Shown here: piece after piece, positions 61,382 through 64,000 of the stretch | Layout of the letters: the number at the start of each line of letters is the position of its first letter | Numbering within the stretch: the stretch's first letter is position 1 | NCBI RefSeq assembly: GCF_947495025.1 | Contig: NZ_CANLXG010000001.1 | Span: forward strand, 1,054,001-1,118,000 | Reading direction: 5' to 3' | Source: an uncultured Roseobacter sp. | Lineage (GTDB): Bacteria; Pseudomonadota; Alphaproteobacteria; Rhodobacterales; Rhodobacteraceae | DNA: 64,000 nucleotides | The notes under the pieces: generated by a model | Seen by the model: the letters and a program-made list of their open reading frames with translations, nothing else | What the model was told of the DNA's origin: nothing | Database searches by the model: none | Program-made: the position numbers and the translations under genes

Positions 61382-63020
61382 GGTCGCCCCCCCCGGTTGC
61401 AGCTCTGATCGCATCCTGTACTGCGACCGGGTCATAGTGGTCCCAGCGTGCGGCAACGTGCTGATCCGGACGGATAAGATAGACAGCAGCGGCCAGATCC
61501 CCCAGATAGCGCTCAGTCAGCGCACCCGCGGGGTCATCGGCTGATGTATCGAGGTGAACAATGTGCAGAGACATCTGCGCATCAGACGACGCTGCATCCG
61601 TGTTGTTTATGCACAGCAGAGAAAAATCACCCGTCAGGCGGTCGAGAATGTATCCGGTGGCCAGTTGTGCGTCCGGACAGGCCGCCCCTGGTCTGCTCAC
61701 CTGTGGCGCACCCGAAATGTCCGGCCCGTTCAGCGACGAGCCGTCATACACACAGGGAACTGAAAGACGCCCCGAATTAACCAGCGGGCGCGCGAACGGA
61801 TATCTTCCCGCCAGTTCCAGCACCGCATTGCGGAAAACCGCACTTGTCCCGGATTTCGGCGTCAGAAAGTCGGTCGCGCGGGTCGAGTTCAGAATGTTCT
61901 CGTCCGCGGCAACAACACGTTCTTCGGAATAGGTGTCGAGCAGTGCAGCGGGTGCCGCCCCCCTGATCACCATATCCAGTTTCCAGCACAGGTTGTCGAC
62001 ATCCTGTATGCCGGAATTCGCGCCGCGCGCACCAAAAGGCGAGACCTGATGGGCTGCATCGCCCGCAAACAACACCGGCCCGTGCCGGAAACGTTCCATC
62101 CGCCGACACTGAAACGTATAGATGGACGTCCACTCAAGGTCATATGCGACCTCGTCGCCCAGCATCGCGTCCACCCTTTCCCGGATGCGCGCAGGATCGA
62201 GTTCCTTCTCGCGGTCAATGTCCCAGCCAAGCTGGAAATCAATGCGCCAGATGTCATCAGGTTGCTTGTGCAGCAGTGCAGACTGCCCGCTGTTTTTGAA
62301 TGGCGGCTCAAACCAGAACCAGCGTTCCGTGGGGAAATCCGCTTTCATTTTAACGTCTGCGATCAGAAAGTTATCCTCGAAAACACGGCCTTCAAAGCTG
62401 AGCCCCATCATCTGTCGCAGAGGCGATCGCGCGCCGTCACAGGCGATAACCCAGTCGGCTTCGAGCGCATAGATGCCATCCGGCGTTTCGACCTGCAGAC
62501 ACGCGATATCTCCCGTCACTTCAATCCCGGTGACGGCATTGCGCCCCCTGATCTCGATGGGCGCACCTGCATTCTGCGCGGACCGGATCTCATCGACGAG
62601 ATACTTTTCGAAATAGGGCTGTTGCAGATTGATGAATGCTGGCCTTCTGTGCCCGGCCTGGGGCTGAAGGTTGAATTCGAAAACCCTGTTGTCGCCGTGA
62701 AACACCTTGCCCTTGTTCCAGACCACGCCCTTCCGGACCATTGCCTCGCCGGCGCCCAGCCGGTCGGCAATCTCGAGCGTCCGTTTGGAGAAGCAGATTG
62801 CCCGGCTGCCTTGCCCAACGCCTTCGTGGTCGTCAAGAACAAGGACCGGGACACCCTTTTTGCCCAGATCAAGTGCGGCGGCCATGCCAACAGGGCCGCC
62901 GCCTGCGATCACCACAGGATGCCGCCGGGCCGGCGCTTCCTGATCTGCTGACTTTTCATAGGGGTAAAGCCTGAAGGCCAGATCATAGCGCACATCGACC
63001 ATCTTTTTCGCCTCGCCCAT
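61374..63020 (-). CDS. FAD-dependent aromatic hydroxylase-like protein
   Basis: 548-aa group A flavoprotein monooxygenase of the MhpA/PobA type. FAD-binding GGGPVGMAAALDLGKKG near residue 42, DG motif (WVIACDGARSPLRQMMG) and GD motif (LFAGDAAHQVSPFGARGANSG) all present. C-terminal thioredoxin-like domain (about 420-545), as in phenol-type hydroxylases. ATG at 63020 shares a base with the stop of the upstream gene (TGATG). Likely hydroxylates an aromatic acid; BKACE and the metallo-hydrolase may lie in the same pathway. Confidence 0.87.
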   Translation of the reverse strand: MGEAKKMVDVRYDLAFRLYPYEKSADQEAPARRHPVVIAGGGPVGMAAALDLGKKGVPVLVLDDHEGVGQGSRAICFSKRTLEIADRLGAGEAMVRKGVVWNKGKVFHGDNRVFEFNLQPQAGHRRPAFINLQQPYFEKYLVDEIRSAQNAGAPIEIRGRNAVTGIEVTGDIACLQVETPDGIYALEADWVIACDGARSPLRQMMGLSFEGRVFEDNFLIADVKMKADFPTERWFWFEPPFKNSGQSALLHKQPDDIWRIDFQLGWDIDREKELDPARIRERVDAMLGDEVAYDLEWTSIYTFQCRRMERFRHGPVLFAGDAAHQVSPFGARGANSGIQDVDNLCWKLDMVIRGAAPAALLDTYSEERVVAADENILNSTRATDFLTPKSGTSAVFRNAVLELAGRYPFARPLVNSGRLSVPCVYDGSSLNGPDISGAPQVSRPGAACPDAQLATGYILDRLTGDFSLLCINNTDAASSDAQMSLHIVHLDTSADDPAGALTERYLGDLAAAVYLIRPDQHVAARWDHYDPVAVQDAIRAATGGGDHD

Positions 63021-63970
63021 CAGCCCTGCAGCTGTTCCCACATCTCAAGATCACGTTTGTCCGTCCAGATCCGCGGTGTGTCCATGCCACGCGCTTCATC
63101 GTAGGCGCGGGAGACGTTGAACGGCAGACAGTGTTCGTAAATTGCATAGTCGCTGAACTTCGGGTCGCATTCCGCGCGCACCGCGTGCCAGGCCTCGTTC
63201 AGGGAACCGCCCCGCGCAGCGACCCTTGCCGCTGGTCGATAGGTGCTGTCAATGAAATCGCGCGTCGACGCGATCGCGCGGTTCACAGCGTCCTGCCCGA
63301 TCAGTGCCCCGCCCCGACCAGGGGCGATTGCATCCAGCCTATAGTCACGTATTACATCAAGCGTTCCGCCCCAGTCGCCGAAATGACCGTCGCCACAATA
63401 GCAGGCAGAGTGATCTTCCACGATGTCACCAGTGAACATCACGTTCTGATCCGGCACATGGATAACCGCGTCGCCTGCTGTGTGCGCGCGACCCGGGCAG
63501 CTGATGTCCACACGGCGTTTACCCAGATAGACCGTCATGCTCCTGCTGAAAGTCGTCGTGGGCCATGTCAGGCCCGGGATACTCTCGTGCCCTTCAAACA
63601 GACGTGGAAACCGCTGGAACTCGCTGTCCCAGTCTTCCTGTCCGCGCTCAGTTACCATGGCACGAGCCGTGTCGGACATGATGATCTGACCTGCCCCATA
63701 GGCCGAGGCCCCCAGAACACGCACAGCGTGATAATGCGTGAGGATCAGATGACTGATTGGCTTGTCGGTAACTTCGCGGACCTTTTCTATGACGAGGTTC
63801 GCAAGGCGCGGGGTCGCCTGCGCCTCGACAATCATCACGCTGTCGTCGCCAATAATCACGCCGGAATTGGGATCACCTTCGGCTGTGAAGGCCCAGAGGC
63901 CCTCGCCAATTTCATCAAAAGTGACTTTTTTCTCCCCTATATCCCCCTGAGACGCAAACTTCTTTGTCAT
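63020..63970 (-). CDS. Metallo-beta-lactamase-fold protein with degenerate metal site
   Basis: 316-aa MBL-fold protein. The HxHxDH motif reads H79-Y-H81-A-V83-R84: site 1 ligands H79, H81 and H163 remain, but the site 2 Asp and His are replaced, and the last His position (usually PGHG) is R219 (PGRG). D182 remains in FTGDIVEDHSA. It may therefore bind one metal or none. No signal peptide. ATG at 63970 follows GGGGAGATCAGGAA. First gene of the three-gene operon with the flavoprotein and DUF2783; a hydrolase of a ring-cleavage intermediate is possible. Confidence 0.82.
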   Translation of the reverse strand: MTKKFASQGDIGEKKVTFDEIGEGLWAFTAEGDPNSGVIIGDDSVMIVEAQATPRLANLVIEKVREVTDKPISHLILTHYHAVRVLGASAYGAGQIIMSDTARAMVTERGQEDWDSEFQRFPRLFEGHESIPGLTWPTTTFSRSMTVYLGKRRVDISCPGRAHTAGDAVIHVPDQNVMFTGDIVEDHSACYCGDGHFGDWGGTLDVIRDYRLDAIAPGRGGALIGQDAVNRAIASTRDFIDSTYRPAARVAARGGSLNEAWHAVRAECDPKFSDYAIYEHCLPFNVSRAYDEARGMDTPRIWTDKRDLEMWEQLQG

Positions 63971-64000
63971 TTCCTGATCTCCCCGCTCTTTTACTCACAA

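Noticed and set aside
60710..61408. 232-codon plus-strand frame in the gap right of the BKACE gene
   Set aside because: Lys/Arg/Gln-heavy, no ribosome site, and its 3' end overlaps the DUF2783 gene. I considered a degraded gene but could not identify any remnant.
1..64000. tRNA, rRNA, CRISPR arrays, insertion sequences and att sites
   Set aside because: I saw no TPsiC-like plus acceptor pairing, regular spaced repeats, transposase motifs or flanking direct repeats. A tRNAscan or repeat search could still find something I missed by eye.

Overview
The window (about 60% G+C by eye, densely packed, long runs of 1-8 bp ATGA-type overlaps) looks like chromosome of a heterotrophic Rhodobacteraceae bacterium of the Roseobacter type. 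The basis is the gene content: TRAP, TAXI and Tct transporters, Liv-type ABC cassettes, DabAB, a bacteriophytochrome with heme oxygenase, and fused methyltransferase-glycosyltransferases. This is inferred from protein families, not from any rRNA. I see no rRNA, tRNA, CRISPR, insertion sequence or phage gene.

Layout. 1-10.2 kb is a redox and oxyanion region: a polyferredoxin, a cytochrome c fused to what looks like a shrunken TupA-type binding domain, a four-gene Mrp/ligase operon with two small uncharacterised proteins, tungstate importer TupABC, and an operon for a membrane ferric-reductase/Rieske fusion with three or four uncharacterised partners. 10.2-22.6 kb is a C4/C6 carboxylate island: TctABC, a LysR regulator, a TSUP exporter, an enolase-superfamily dehydratase/racemase, a GST, a two-subunit class I hydro-lyase, and a complete alternative fumarate reductase/succinate dehydrogenase whose flavoprotein lacks the FAD-linking histidine. 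A nitroreductase and a class III aminotransferase follow.

24.5-35 kb holds a TAXI/TRAP uptake pair, the gapdh-arsJ arsenate-detoxification pair, a DNA 3-methyladenine glycosylase, and molybdate importer ModABC. 34-39 kb is the DabB-DabA inorganic-carbon pump with a divergent LysR regulator. 39-42.5 kb has two adjacent bifunctional proteins with reversed domain order (methyltransferase-glycosyltransferase and glycosyltransferase-methyltransferase).

43-50.8 kb is the best candidate for an undescribed system: a divergent aldo/keto reductase-Rid fusion, a TIGR04076-type small protein, a second aldo/keto reductase, and a full Liv-type ABC importer in one overlapping operon ended by a strong terminator. 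50.9-54.6 kb is a light-sensing unit (BphO, BphP-HWE kinase-REC, orphan response regulator). 54.6-59.6 kb is an RND pump with a divergent TetR regulator and a clear multi-half-site operator. The right end (59.6-64 kb) holds a BKACE-type enzyme and an aromatic-hydroxylase-like flavoprotein with a DUF2783 protein and a metallo-beta-lactamase-fold protein with a degenerate metal site.

Functional links I infer: tungstate and molybdate uptake supply a W/Mo oxidoreductase probably encoded to the left of the window; Tct uptake, MR/MLE dehydratase, class I hydro-lyase and Frd/Sdh could form one hydroxydicarboxylate route; Dab would feed bicarbonate to anaplerotic or other carboxylases.
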